The position numbers and the translations under genes were made by a program. Below are positions 23,842 to 33,372 of a stretch of 64,000 nt of DNA, one piece after another. This stretch comes from Aldehydirespirator sp965117015 (lineage in GTDB: Bacteria; Actinomycetota; Acidimicrobiia; Acidimicrobiales; Aldehydirespiratoraceae): contig OZ220747.1 in the NCBI GenBank assembly GCA_965117015.1, positions 372,001 to 436,000 of the forward strand, given 5' to 3'. A model generated the notes under the pieces. The model made no database searches and was not told where the DNA came from. It was given only the letters and a program-made list of their open reading frames with translations. Each line of letters starts with the position of its first letter. Positions within the stretch are counted from its first letter, which is position 1.

Positions 23842-25592
23842 GGGACTTCAGCCTGCTCGTAGGCCGACACCAGCGACCGGTAGTCGTTGATGTCCAGCAA
23901 CTCATTGTGGGTGCCGGTGGCGACGATCCTGCCACCGGCCAGGTACGCAACCCGGTTGGCGAGCTCGATGGTGGAGATCCTGTGCGCCACCACGAGCATC
24001 GTGGTGTCGAGATCGCGGCGGAGGTTGGCGAGGATCTCGCCCTCGACGACAGGGTCGACCGCGCTGGTGGCGTCGTCGAGCATGAGCAGCCGGGGCGATC
24101 GGACCAGGGCGCGGGCCAGCGCCACCCGCTGCCGCTGGCCGCCGGAGAGGGTCACACCCCGTTCCCCCACCACGGTGGCGCCACCGTGGGGCAGCGCCTC
24201 CACGAAGGTGCCCGCCGCCGCCGAGTCCAGCGCGGCGGTCACGTCGGCCGGTGAGCGTCCCCACTGCAGGCCGACGTTCTCGGTAACCGAGTCGGCGAAC
24301 AGGAACGCCTCCTGGAACACCAGCGCTACTGCGCTGTGGAACTCTCTGGACGGGACGTCTTGCAGAGCCGCGCCCGAGAGGTGTATCGAGCCGCCCGCCA
24401 CGGAGTTGAGCCCGGCCACGGTCTCGAGCAGCGTCGACTTGCCCGAGCCGGTTGCGCCCACCAGCGCCACGGTCTCGCCCGGGCTGACAGCAAGCGACAA
24501 CCCGTCGAGGACGAGCCGCGATCCGTAGCGGACCGCGAGGCCGTCAATCTGTAGACCGAGCGGACCCGGAGGCAGCACCGGGCCGTTGCCCTCGGGCTCA
24601 GCTGATAGATCGAGCGGCCGGTCCAGCACCCGGTCCACTCGCTCCAGCGACACCACCGAACGGGGCATCTCCTCCAGGAAGAACCCGACGATGAATAGCG
24701 GCAGGGCGAGCAGCGAGAACAGCGTCGCGGCCAGCACCAAGTCACCGGGCGTCGCCGAGCCTCGCCCCACCAGCCAGGCTCCGACCAGCAGCAGGACGAT
24801 GGCGCCCGCCGTGGGCAGAGCGTCTATGGACGGCTCGAAGCTGGCCCGCATCCGACCCACCCGGATGCGCTCGTCGCGGAGCCGCGCCGACGCTGCCCTC
24901 ATGCGCTCCACCTCGATGGGCTCCCGGCCGAGAGTCTTCACCACGACCGCGCCGTCGAAGCTCTCGTGGGCGACCTCCGACACCTCGCCGACCCGCCGCT
25001 GGACTTCGGCCGAAGGGGCCTCGACCATGCGCGTGTAGACCCTGCTGATCACCGCCAGCGCCGGGAACACGATCGCCGCGATCAGCGCCAGCAGCGGGTG
25101 GGCGGCGAACAGGGTGACCATCGTGACGACTACGAGGACCACCACGCTGACCGCGAAGGCCAGCGGCTTGAGCACCATGGTGGCCGTGTTGACGTCGGAG
25201 TCGGCGTGGGCGAGCAGCTCGCCCGGGTCGCGCTCGCGGTGGAAGTCCATGGGCAGATCGATGTAGCGGTGAAGGAGGGCGCGCCGCCAGTCACGCTGGG
25301 TTCGCAACTCGGCCATGGCCAGGAACCACCGGCGCAACAGCACCGAGACCCCGCTGGCCACCGAGACTCCGATCACCATCGCGGCGGCCACGGCCGGGCC
25401 GGTCCGCTCGGACCCCGGCGCGATGATCACGTTGTCGGTGATCCAGCCCAGCAGCCAGGCGGTCCCCACGGTGGCCGCGACGAATCCGAGGGCGCCGAGC
25501 AGGGCCACGAGATGCGGGACGGGATGGGCCCGCACCGACCGCATGATCAGCCGGTAGCCCCGGCGGGCCATGCCGTCGCGAGAAGCGCTCAC
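23838..25592 (-). CDS. heterodimeric ABC exporter subunit A (fused permease/ATPase)
   Basis: A 584-residue half-transporter with six membrane segments and an ATPase domain. Walker A is VGATGSGKSTLLETV and the signature is the canonical LSGGQRQRVALARAL, but Walker B reads LLMLDDATSAVD, with Asp where the catalytic Glu should be. This is the hallmark of the degenerate-site subunit of heterodimeric exporters, which pairs with the non-canonical signature of the downstream subunit. It lies 16 bp after icd and overlaps the next gene by 4 bp, so the two halves are made together. Confidence 0.92.
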   Translation of the reverse strand: MSASRDGMARRGYRLIMRSVRAHPVPHLVALLGALGFVAATVGTAWLLGWITDNVIIAPGSERTGPAVAAAMVIGVSVASGVSVLLRRWFLAMAELRTQRDWRRALLHRYIDLPMDFHRERDPGELLAHADSDVNTATMVLKPLAFAVSVVVLVVVTMVTLFAAHPLLALIAAIVFPALAVISRVYTRMVEAPSAEVQRRVGEVSEVAHESFDGAVVVKTLGREPIEVERMRAASARLRDERIRVGRMRASFEPSIDALPTAGAIVLLLVGAWLVGRGSATPGDLVLAATLFSLLALPLFIVGFFLEEMPRSVVSLERVDRVLDRPLDLSAEPEGNGPVLPPGPLGLQIDGLAVRYGSRLVLDGLSLAVSPGETVALVGATGSGKSTLLETVAGLNSVAGGSIHLSGAALQDVPSREFHSAVALVFQEAFLFADSVTENVGLQWGRSPADVTAALDSAAAGTFVEALPHGGATVVGERGVTLSGGQRQRVALARALVRSPRLLMLDDATSAVDPVVEGEILANLRRDLDTTMLVVAHRISTIELANRVAYLAGGRIVATGTHNELLDINDYRSLVSAYEQAEVP

Positions 25593-25608
25593 AGGGGAGC
25601 GTCAGCCG

Positions 25609-26805
<1,197 letters not shown>

Positions 26806-26889
26806 GTATACCGAGGCTACCGGCGGCCTCAGAGGGCGAGCGGGCAGGGAGGCAACCACTTGGAATGGACAGGCACTGAGCGAGGCCGT

Positions 26890-26923
26890 GGCCCGAGCGG
26901 CCCGTGAGCGCAGCGAACAAGAG
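26890..26923 (+). repeat. 34-bp dispersed intergenic repeat, copy 3
   Basis: Identical over 34 bases and in the same orientation as the two copies at 17.1 kb. It lies between the icd start and the end of the acyltransferase gene. The remaining 138 bp of this gap shows no other feature. Confidence 0.85.
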
Positions 26924-26943
26924 CGGGCAACACACGAGCCCGT

Positions 26944-27615
26944 TCAATCCACCAGCGCCCGGGCTTCGTCGAAGACTTCTTGGAGGCGCTCGCGCACCAT
27001 CTCGGAGAATCGGCTCATCTGGGGGCGGGTCATGCGACCATCCGGCGGACGGATGGGCGGTCCGGCCACCATGGCCACCCTCACCGGCCGGGGCAGCCGG
27101 GTGCCGGTGCTCATCGCGGCCTCGGTTCCTGCGATCCCTACCGGCACGATGGCCGCCCCGGTTCGCGATGCGAGGTAGCTCATGCCGTCGAACACCTCCC
27201 CCACCCGGGCCCCCGTCTGGCGGGTGCCCTCGGGGAACACCACCATCTGCTCGCCCGCCTCCAGCATCTTGACCGCCTCCCGCATCGCCTCCCGGTCGGC
27301 CACGCCCCGCCGCACGGGGAACGCTCCCAGCGCCGCCAGGAACGCTCCGAAGTACCGGTTGGCGAACAGGGACTCCTTGGACAGTGCCCGCAGGCGGCGG
27401 CGGCTCATCCCGGACAGCAACGGAGTGTCGAGGTTGGACCGGTGCACCGGGGCCACGATCACCGGTCCGGAGATGTCGAGGTTCTCCCGGCCGCGGCGCC
27501 GCACCCGGAAGTAGGGGTACAACACCGTCATGATGGTGCGGCGCACGGAGCGGTAGACCCACATGGAGCTGCGCTTGGCCGCGATGCGCTGGGCCCTCTG
27601 TTGCAGGTCCTCCAC
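26944..27615 (-). CDS. 1-acyl-sn-glycerol-3-phosphate acyltransferase-like (PlsC)
   Basis: A 223-residue PlsC-type acyltransferase. The catalytic HX4D motif is HRSNLD within APVHRSNLDTPLL, and the acyl-acceptor motif is VFPEGTRQTG; PVGIAGTEAAM is the third conserved block. It would transfer an acyl chain to lysophosphatidate or a similar acceptor at the membrane. The start is the GTG at 27615, seven to ten bases after GAGGAG; the open frame continues far upstream without homology and that part is not coding. It is divergent from an SDR gene, with a 10-bp-arm dyad between them. Confidence 0.87.
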   Translation of the reverse strand: MEDLQQRAQRIAAKRSSMWVYRSVRRTIMTVLYPYFRVRRRGRENLDISGPVIVAPVHRSNLDTPLLSGMSRRRLRALSKESLFANRYFGAFLAALGAFPVRRGVADREAMREAVKMLEAGEQMVVFPEGTRQTGARVGEVFDGMSYLASRTGAAIVPVGIAGTEAAMSTGTRLPRPVRVAMVAGPPIRPPDGRMTRPQMSRFSEMVRERLQEVFDEARALVD

Positions 27616-27638
27616 CGGACTCCTCTTCGCTGGGGGAT

Positions 27639-27676
27639 GCCGTGCCGGTTGTCTACCACTCCCGCGCCGGCACGGC
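27639..27676. promoter_or_regulatory. dyad between the acyltransferase and SDR genes
   Basis: Perfect arms GCCGTGCCGG and CCGGCACGGC, 10 bp each, separated by 18 bases, in the middle of a divergent promoter region of 105 bp. This suits an operator for a dimeric regulator or a hairpin. No adjacent regulator gene is present. Confidence 0.35.
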
Positions 27677-27720
27677 CGCTGGGGAAGAATGATGCGACGG
27701 CTCACAGCAGGAGGCAGGCC

Positions 27721-28500
27721 ATGGGGCAGCTGGACGGCAGGACGGCGATAGTCACCGGCGCGGGCGAGGGCATCGGGCGGTCGGTGGCCCGTGCCTTCGT
27801 GGCCGAGGGAGCCAAGGTGCTCGTAGCCGAGATCGACGAGGATCTCGGCGAGGACGCCGCGGCCGAGTTCGGCGACGCCGGCGAGTTCCTCTCCACCGAC
27901 GTGGGCGACCGGGCCGCGGTCGAGACCATGGTCACTCATGCGTCGCAGCGCTGGGGATCGGTGGACATCCTGGTCAACAACGCCTGGGGCGGCGGAGAGG
28001 TGAGCCGGGTGGAGCACAAGTCAGAGGCCGGGATGAGCCGGGCCCTGGCGGTGGGGTTCTACGGCCCGTTCTGGGCCATGACCGCGGCGCTGCCGATCAT
28101 GAAGGCCAACGGCTGGGGCCGGGTCATCAACATGTGCTCGCTCAACGGCGTCAACGCCCACATGGGCACGGTCGAGTACAACTCGGCCAAGGAGGCACTG
28201 CGGGCCGCCACCCGCACCGCGGCCCGAGAATGGGCGGAATGGGGCATCACCGCCAACATCGTGTGCCCGGCGGCCAAGTCGGCGAGTTTCAACCGGGTAT
28301 TGGGCGAGCACCCCGAGTTGCTGGCCGCGGCCGACACCTCCAACCCGATGGGTCGCATCGGCGACCCCGACCTCGACATTGCCCCGGTGGTCGTGTTCCT
28401 GGCCTCGGACGACAGCCGGTACATGACCGGCAACACACTGTTCGTCGACGGTGGTGGGCACATCAACGGAGCGGCCTGGAAGCCCGACCTCGGCGACTGA
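27721..28500 (+). CDS. SDR family oxidoreductase
   Basis: A 259-residue classical short-chain dehydrogenase/reductase. The cofactor motif TGAGEGIGR begins at residue 12, NNAW replaces the usual NNAG, the catalytic Ser is in INMCSLNGV and the Tyr/Lys pair in VEYNSAKEAL. Residues after the first strand suggest NAD rather than NADP (Glu in LVAEID). The ATG at 27721 follows CAGGAGG. It precedes an enoyl-CoA hydratase by 55 bp on the same strand, so a role in acyl-CoA or alicyclic/steroid breakdown is plausible. Confidence 0.9.
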   Translation: MGQLDGRTAIVTGAGEGIGRSVARAFVAEGAKVLVAEIDEDLGEDAAAEFGDAGEFLSTDVGDRAAVETMVTHASQRWGSVDILVNNAWGGGEVSRVEHKSEAGMSRALAVGFYGPFWAMTAALPIMKANGWGRVINMCSLNGVNAHMGTVEYNSAKEALRAATRTAAREWAEWGITANIVCPAAKSASFNRVLGEHPELLAAADTSNPMGRIGDPDLDIAPVVVFLASDDSRYMTGNTLFVDGGGHINGAAWKPDLGD

Positions 28501-28555
28501 GCTCTCGGCCGGGACGGGCACCGGCCACCGGGGCGGGGGCTGATACCGTCGCCCC

Positions 28556-29371
28556 ATGCCCTCATCCGATGACTTCGTACTGATCGATCATCCCGAGCCG
28601 GAGATTGCACTGGTCACCCTCAACCGGCCCGAGCGCATGAACGCCATGGCCTTCGACGTCATGGTGCCGCTGGCCGAAGCTCTGCGCGGGGTCAACAACG
28701 ACAACGATGTGCGGGCCGTGGTGGTCACCGGCGCCGGCCACGGCTTCTGCTCAGGAGCCGACATGGTGAGCGCGGGCCGGGTTCCATACATCGAGGGCCT
28801 CACCCGTTCGACCATCGCCCACCGGGCCGCCGACCGGCTCCACGAGGTGATCGAGATGATCGGCGACCTGCACCAGCCCGTGATCGCGGCCATCAACGGC
28901 GCGGCCATCGGCGGAGGACTGTGCCTGGCCCTGGCCTGCGACATCCGCATCGCGTCCACCGAGGCCTACTTCCGAGCTGCGGGCATCAACAACGGGCTCA
29001 CTGCGTCCGAGCTGGGCCTGAGCTTCACGCTGCCGCGGGCGATCGGCTCGTCGAGGGCGTTCGACATCATGCTGACCGGCCGCGACGTCGATGCCGACGA
29101 GGCGGCCCGCATAGGCCTGGTCAGCGAGACGGTGGCCCCCGACGATCTGCTGAGCCGCTGCTACGAGATCGGCGCCCGCATCGCCGCCTTCAGCCGGCCC
29201 GGAACGGAGCTCACCAAGCGGATGCTGTGGGCCGGCCTCGAGGCGTCCAGCTACGCGGCCCACATGCGCTCGGAGATGAACGCCCAGCTCTTGGTCCGAA
29301 TGACCACCCGCAACTTCGAGGAGGCCGTCCTCGCCCGCTCCGAGAAGCGCCCACCCGTCTTCGAAGACTGA
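28556..29371 (+). CDS. enoyl-CoA hydratase/isomerase family protein
   Basis: A 271-residue crotonase-fold enzyme. The oxyanion-hole segments are VVVTGAGHGFCSGADM and AAINGAAIGGGLCLALACDIRI. In classical hydratases two Glu residues are catalytic; here the second region reads AGINNGLTASELGLSF, with Glu in the position that commonly acts. It would hydrate 2-enoyl-CoA or act on a related acyl-CoA. It follows the SDR gene and is convergent with mutA. Confidence 0.9.
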   Translation: MPSSDDFVLIDHPEPEIALVTLNRPERMNAMAFDVMVPLAEALRGVNNDNDVRAVVVTGAGHGFCSGADMVSAGRVPYIEGLTRSTIAHRAADRLHEVIEMIGDLHQPVIAAINGAAIGGGLCLALACDIRIASTEAYFRAAGINNGLTASELGLSFTLPRAIGSSRAFDIMLTGRDVDADEAARIGLVSETVAPDDLLSRCYEIGARIAAFSRPGTELTKRMLWAGLEASSYAAHMRSEMNAQLLVRMTTRNFEEAVLARSEKRPPVFED

Positions 29372-29392
29372 GCGAGCCTCGACCGGGCCCGC

Positions 29393-31216
29393 TCACGCGA
29401 GGCCGAGCACGCGGTGCAGGCGCTCCAGCGCCGCGACCACGTCGATGCCCTCCTCCCAGAAGTCGCTGACCCCGGCCGCGGCCAGCATGCCGCGCTGATC
29501 GTCGAGCGTTCCGGCGTCGCAGACGAGAGCCACGAAAGCCGCTCCTGCGTCAGCGAGCCCGGCGGCCGTGGCTGCAGCCCGCAGGCGGTACATATCGTCG
29601 CTGCCGGTGATCACCGCTGCGGCCAGGCCCGACGCCGCGAAGTCCGCCGCAGCCGCGATGGGCGAGTCCACGCCGGGTCCGCCCCGGGGCTCGATACCGC
29701 CCGCGGTCAGCATGTTCTGCGCCCAGGCAGTGCGAGCCGAATGGTCCGAGGCCGATCCCAGCGCGACCACCCAGACCGCAGGGCGCTCACCGGTGGCCAT
29801 CCGGTGGCGGTCGGCAGCGTCACGCAGGTCCTCGTAGGGCTCCGACAAGCGCCGGACCGGCAGGCCCTCGGCCCCCGGGGCCTCATCGGAGCGTGCGACG
29901 GCTGCCGGAGCGGGCTCGTCCAGCAGAGGGAACTCGCTCACCCCGGTAAGGCGCTCGCTCCGGGTTCGCAACGCTCCCAGGCGGGACCGCCAACTCTTGT
30001 CGATCGCGGCGGCGATTGCGCCCTCGTCTATGGCGGCCTCGATGCCGCCGGATGCCTCGACTTCCTGCAGCACCCGCCACCCCTCCGAAGCCAGCTGCTC
30101 GGTGAGCGACTCCACGTAGAACGAGCCGCCCGAGGGGTCGGCGGCCCTGGAGAGATGCGATTCCTCCAGCAGCAGGAGTTGAGTGTTGCGGGCCAGCCGG
30201 CGGCCCAGAGCACCGTCGGCATCGACAGCCCCGGACGCAGGGTCGAAGGGCAGCACGGTCACCGCGTCGGCGCCGGCGACTCCGGCCGCCAGCGCCGCGG
30301 AGGCACCTCTCAACAGGTTGACCCACGGATCGCGGCGGCTGTAGGTGTGGGACGCGGTCACCGCATGCTGGTACTGCCGGCCGGCCTCCTCCGTGCCGCC
30401 ACCGGCTGTCACCACCCGTGCCCACATGACCCGAGCGGCCCGCAGTGCGGCGATCGTGACGAACACCTCAGCCGTGGCTGCCATGCGGAAGCCGATCGTT
30501 CCGGCGGCGGCGTCCACCGGCATGCCCGCCTCGACCAGCGCCCGCAGGTAGGCGACGCCCGTCGCTGCGGACCAGCCCAGCGACTGGGCCTCAGTCGCGC
30601 CGGCGTCCGTGTAGCGCGTCGCGTCCACGCCGAACACCCGCGCTCCCGAACTGATCGCCGCCGAGGCAGCCCAGGACGCAGCTTCGTTGCAGTCGGCGCC
30701 ATGACCCGAGCGGGCCCACTCCCCCAGCGGATCGATGCCGAGCGAGCTGCCGGGAGCGAGACCCTCGCCCCGACGGGCCGCCAGCGCGAGCAGGGCCTCG
30801 GCCGCACCCAGCTGTGCGTGGGGGGTCAGCGACAACGGCGTCACCGCCAGGTCGACCCGTGCCAGCAGGCGGTCGAGCCCGTCGACACCGACCCCCGCCG
30901 GAAGGTCGAGATCCAACGATGTCGCGCCGCCCGCCAGATCCTCTTCGATCCCGAGCCTGAGACCGTCCAGCCCGTCGCCGGCCGGCCCGGCCCCATGGTG
31001 CTGGCGAACGTCCCAGCCCTTCTCGGAACGCCGCTGATCGGCCGCGGCCGCGGCCACCGCTGGACGAGCCGGACCTTCGGTGTACAGGGGCTGGATCCTG
31101 ATCCCGTCGCGGGTGGTGCTGGCGAGCCCGGCGAGGTCGCGGCCTCGCAGCGTCTGCTCGACCAGCGCCATCCAGTCGTCGGCACCGGCGGGCGGGCCGC
31201 CGCCGGGCGCCATCAC
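29393..31216 (-). CDS. mutA: methylmalonyl-CoA mutase small (beta) subunit
   Basis: A 607-residue MutA-type chain. The mutase TIM-barrel region covers roughly residues 60-430 (FGVDATRYTDAGATEAQSLGW, SHTYSRRDPWVNLLRG, EESHLSRAADPSGGSFYVE). The C-terminal cobalamin-like domain reads VVALGSASDHSARTAWAQNML and lacks the DxHxxG base-off B12 motif, as expected for the non-catalytic subunit. The partner MutB, which binds B12 and the substrate, is not encoded next to it in the window, although MutA and MutB usually form an operon. It overlaps the upstream maleylpyruvate-isomerase-like gene by 4 bp. Confidence 0.85.
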   Translation of the reverse strand: MMAPGGGPPAGADDWMALVEQTLRGRDLAGLASTTRDGIRIQPLYTEGPARPAVAAAAADQRRSEKGWDVRQHHGAGPAGDGLDGLRLGIEEDLAGGATSLDLDLPAGVGVDGLDRLLARVDLAVTPLSLTPHAQLGAAEALLALAARRGEGLAPGSSLGIDPLGEWARSGHGADCNEAASWAASAAISSGARVFGVDATRYTDAGATEAQSLGWSAATGVAYLRALVEAGMPVDAAAGTIGFRMAATAEVFVTIAALRAARVMWARVVTAGGGTEEAGRQYQHAVTASHTYSRRDPWVNLLRGASAALAAGVAGADAVTVLPFDPASGAVDADGALGRRLARNTQLLLLEESHLSRAADPSGGSFYVESLTEQLASEGWRVLQEVEASGGIEAAIDEGAIAAAIDKSWRSRLGALRTRSERLTGVSEFPLLDEPAPAAVARSDEAPGAEGLPVRRLSEPYEDLRDAADRHRMATGERPAVWVVALGSASDHSARTAWAQNMLTAGGIEPRGGPGVDSPIAAAADFAASGLAAAVITGSDDMYRLRAAATAAGLADAGAAFVALVCDAGTLDDQRGMLAAAGVSDFWEEGIDVVAALERLHRVLGLA

Positions 31217-32010
31217 ATCGTGAAGCGGAGGCTACGGGCCGCGTGCTCGCCCCAGTGAGCGTCGCCGCTCCAGGAGATTGAGCCGTCGTCGATCTTGGAC
31301 TGGGGGTCGATGCGCCCGCAGGCGAGCATGATGAACGTGGTCGAGTCGGCGGTGAGCACCACGTCGGGCGAATCCAGCGAGCCAGGATCCACCGCCTTGG
31401 CCCGGCCGTCCACCACCACCGCCATCTGGCGCTCCACTGGACCGGTGATGTCGGCCCTGAGGCTCATGCCGTCGGGCAGACCAACCTTCTTGCCGATGAT
31501 GTAGCCCATCGAACCCTCAACCTGGTTCATGGTGATCTCCGCGGCCGGTCCGCTGTCGTCGGTGGCCCGTCCCAACGGGATGGTGCAGTCGCGCACATGG
31601 ACCCACATGTCGAAGATGCGGATGGCCAGGAAGCCGCCGTAGCTCTGCACCCCCACCGGGGTCCACGACGGCTGTTCGATGTCTTCGTCGCTCAGCGCAG
31701 CCAGGTCCGACCGGCGAGCGTCGAAGATCTCGCCCACCCTGGCGCCGAACTCGTCCGAGGACATGCCTGCGGAGGCTCCGGTGAGGGCCACCATCTTCTC
31801 GAACGGCGGCATGTTGTCGGTGCTGATCTCCCATCCGGCGATCACATCCTCCACGCCCACGGCATGGCCCAGCGCCTGGCGCACGGTCCAATCCGGGCAA
31901 AGCGACTGCACGGTCCACTCCTCGTCGGATAGGTCGGCGCACAAGTTCGAAATCTCGGCGAAACAGGCCTCAGTGGTGTCGATAAGGGACTGCCGGGAGT
32001 AAGAATGCAT
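31213..32010 (-). CDS. maleylpyruvate isomerase family (mycothiol-dependent type) protein
   Basis: A 265-residue DinB/MDMPI-fold protein. The metal ligands are seen as His residues in RQALGHAVGVED and DMWVHVRD, and the C-terminal domain ends with HWGEHAARSL. The N-terminal helix bundle with LCPDWTVRQALGH is the typical start of mycothiol-dependent maleylpyruvate isomerase-like proteins, a large actinobacterial group with mostly unknown substrates. The ATG at 32010 is favoured over an upstream in-frame start because MHSYSRQSLIDT leads straight into the helix bundle. It is coupled to mutA by a 4-bp overlap and divergent from the acyl-CoA dehydrogenase gene. Confidence 0.8.
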   Translation of the reverse strand: MHSYSRQSLIDTTEACFAEISNLCADLSDEEWTVQSLCPDWTVRQALGHAVGVEDVIAGWEISTDNMPPFEKMVALTGASAGMSSDEFGARVGEIFDARRSDLAALSDEDIEQPSWTPVGVQSYGGFLAIRIFDMWVHVRDCTIPLGRATDDSGPAAEITMNQVEGSMGYIIGKKVGLPDGMSLRADITGPVERQMAVVVDGRAKAVDPGSLDSPDVVLTADSTTFIMLACGRIDPQSKIDDGSISWSGDAHWGEHAARSLRFTM

Positions 32011-32066
32011 GGTCCAAGCATGACGCCGACCGGACCGCGACCGCAACGTCCACCGGAGAATCAACC

Positions 32067-33293
32067 ATGACTGCCATCGAAGCACCGGCCGACACCGCCG
32101 GGCAGACCCGCATCGCCGACGAGGCGGTCGACGCTCTCCTGGCCGACCACGACCCCGCCACCGAGAGTCACACCGAGTTCCGGGGCCACCAGTACGACGC
32201 CGGCCTGGCCTGGGTGCACCATCCGCCGGGCTTCGGCGGGCTCGGCCTGTCCCGCAGGCTCCAGCGAGCGGTTGATCGGCGGCTGCGGGACGCGGGCGCC
32301 CAGCCCGCCGATCCCTCCACCTTCTTCATGATGCTGATCGGCCCGACCATCCTCACCCACGGCACCGACGAGCAGAAGCGCCGATACCTGCGGCCCATGT
32401 TCACCGGGGAGGAGCGGTGGTGCCAGCTGTTCAGCGAGCCCGGCTCGGGCTCGGACTTCGCGGGGCTGGGCACCCGGGCCGAGCGCGACGGCGACGAGTG
32501 GGTGGTGAACGGCCAGAAGGTGTGGAACACGCTGGCCCACGTAGCCGACCTGGGAATGCTGGTGGCCCGCTCCAATCCGGAGTTGCCCAAGCACAAGGGG
32601 CTGACGTACTTCGCGCTCGACATGCACGCCCCCGGCGTGGAGGTGCGGCCGCTGCGCCAGATCACGGGCGAGGCCGAGTTCAACGAGGTGTACATGACCG
32701 ACGTGCGGGTGCCCGACGCGGCCCGGATCGGTGCGGTCGGCGAGGGCTGGCGGGTGGCGCTCACGACACTGATGAACGAGAGGACCGCCATCGGCGGCGC
32801 GGTGGGTGGCGCCACTACTGGTCGCGAGGGGCCGCTGGGCAACCTGCTGGAGGCCTACCGCAATATGGATCCCGCGGTGCGCACCAAGGCCCACCGCGAC
32901 GAGGTGATGCAGCTTTGGGTGCGGGGGGAGGCTCTGCGGCTCACCAACGTCCGGGCCTTCCAGAAGGCCCGGGCCGGCAATCCGGGACCGGAGGGGTCGG
33001 TGAGCAAGCTGATGCTGGCCGAGTTCAACCAGGCCCTCACATCAAAGGTGATCGACCTGGAGGGCGCCGGCGGGATGGTGGACTACGACTACGGGTTCCG
33101 CCGGCCCACCGCAGTCTCTCTCGACGGCAAGTTCGGCGACGCCCACCACGGCTTCCTGCGGGCTCGGGCCAACTCCATCGAAGGCGGTACGAGTGAGATC
33201 ATGCGCAACATCCTGGGCGAGCAGGTGCTGGGTCTGCCGGGCGAGCCCAGGGTGGACAAGGAGATCCCCTGGCGCGACGTGCCCCGTAACTAG
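32067..33293 (+). CDS. acyl-CoA dehydrogenase
   Basis: A 408-residue FAD-dependent acyl-CoA dehydrogenase. Conserved blocks include GPTILTHGTDEQKRRYLRPM, the FAD/substrate segment CQLFSEPGSGSDFAGLGTRA, WVVNGQKVWNT, and the C-terminal SIEGGTSEIMRNILGEQVLG. It makes the 2-enoyl-CoA in beta-oxidation or a related degradation route, passing electrons to ETF. The N-terminal 60 residues are less conserved than usual. It starts a plus-strand group with an amidohydrolase and a MmcQ-like gene, and is followed immediately by a palindromic repeat element. Confidence 0.92.
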   Translation: MTAIEAPADTAGQTRIADEAVDALLADHDPATESHTEFRGHQYDAGLAWVHHPPGFGGLGLSRRLQRAVDRRLRDAGAQPADPSTFFMMLIGPTILTHGTDEQKRRYLRPMFTGEERWCQLFSEPGSGSDFAGLGTRAERDGDEWVVNGQKVWNTLAHVADLGMLVARSNPELPKHKGLTYFALDMHAPGVEVRPLRQITGEAEFNEVYMTDVRVPDAARIGAVGEGWRVALTTLMNERTAIGGAVGGATTGREGPLGNLLEAYRNMDPAVRTKAHRDEVMQLWVRGEALRLTNVRAFQKARAGNPGPEGSVSKLMLAEFNQALTSKVIDLEGAGGMVDYDYGFRRPTAVSLDGKFGDAHHGFLRARANSIEGGTSEIMRNILGEQVLGLPGEPRVDKEIPWRDVPRN

Positions 33294-33303
33294 TCCCACC
33301 CGC

Positions 33304-33351
33304 GAATTGGCAGCTGACAAGGCCCGAAACGGCACTCTCCGCTGCCAATTC
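33304..33351. repeat. GAATTGGCAGC palindromic element, copy A
   Basis: Perfect 11-bp arms GAATTGGCAGC (33304-33314) and GCTGCCAATTC (33341-33351) around a 26-base core. It starts 11 bases after the acyl-CoA dehydrogenase stop and precedes the ribosome-binding site of the next gene. The core differs from that of copies B-D. It could be an intercistronic hairpin. Confidence 0.85.
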
Positions 33352-33372
33352 CCCGGATAGGAGGTGAGAACG

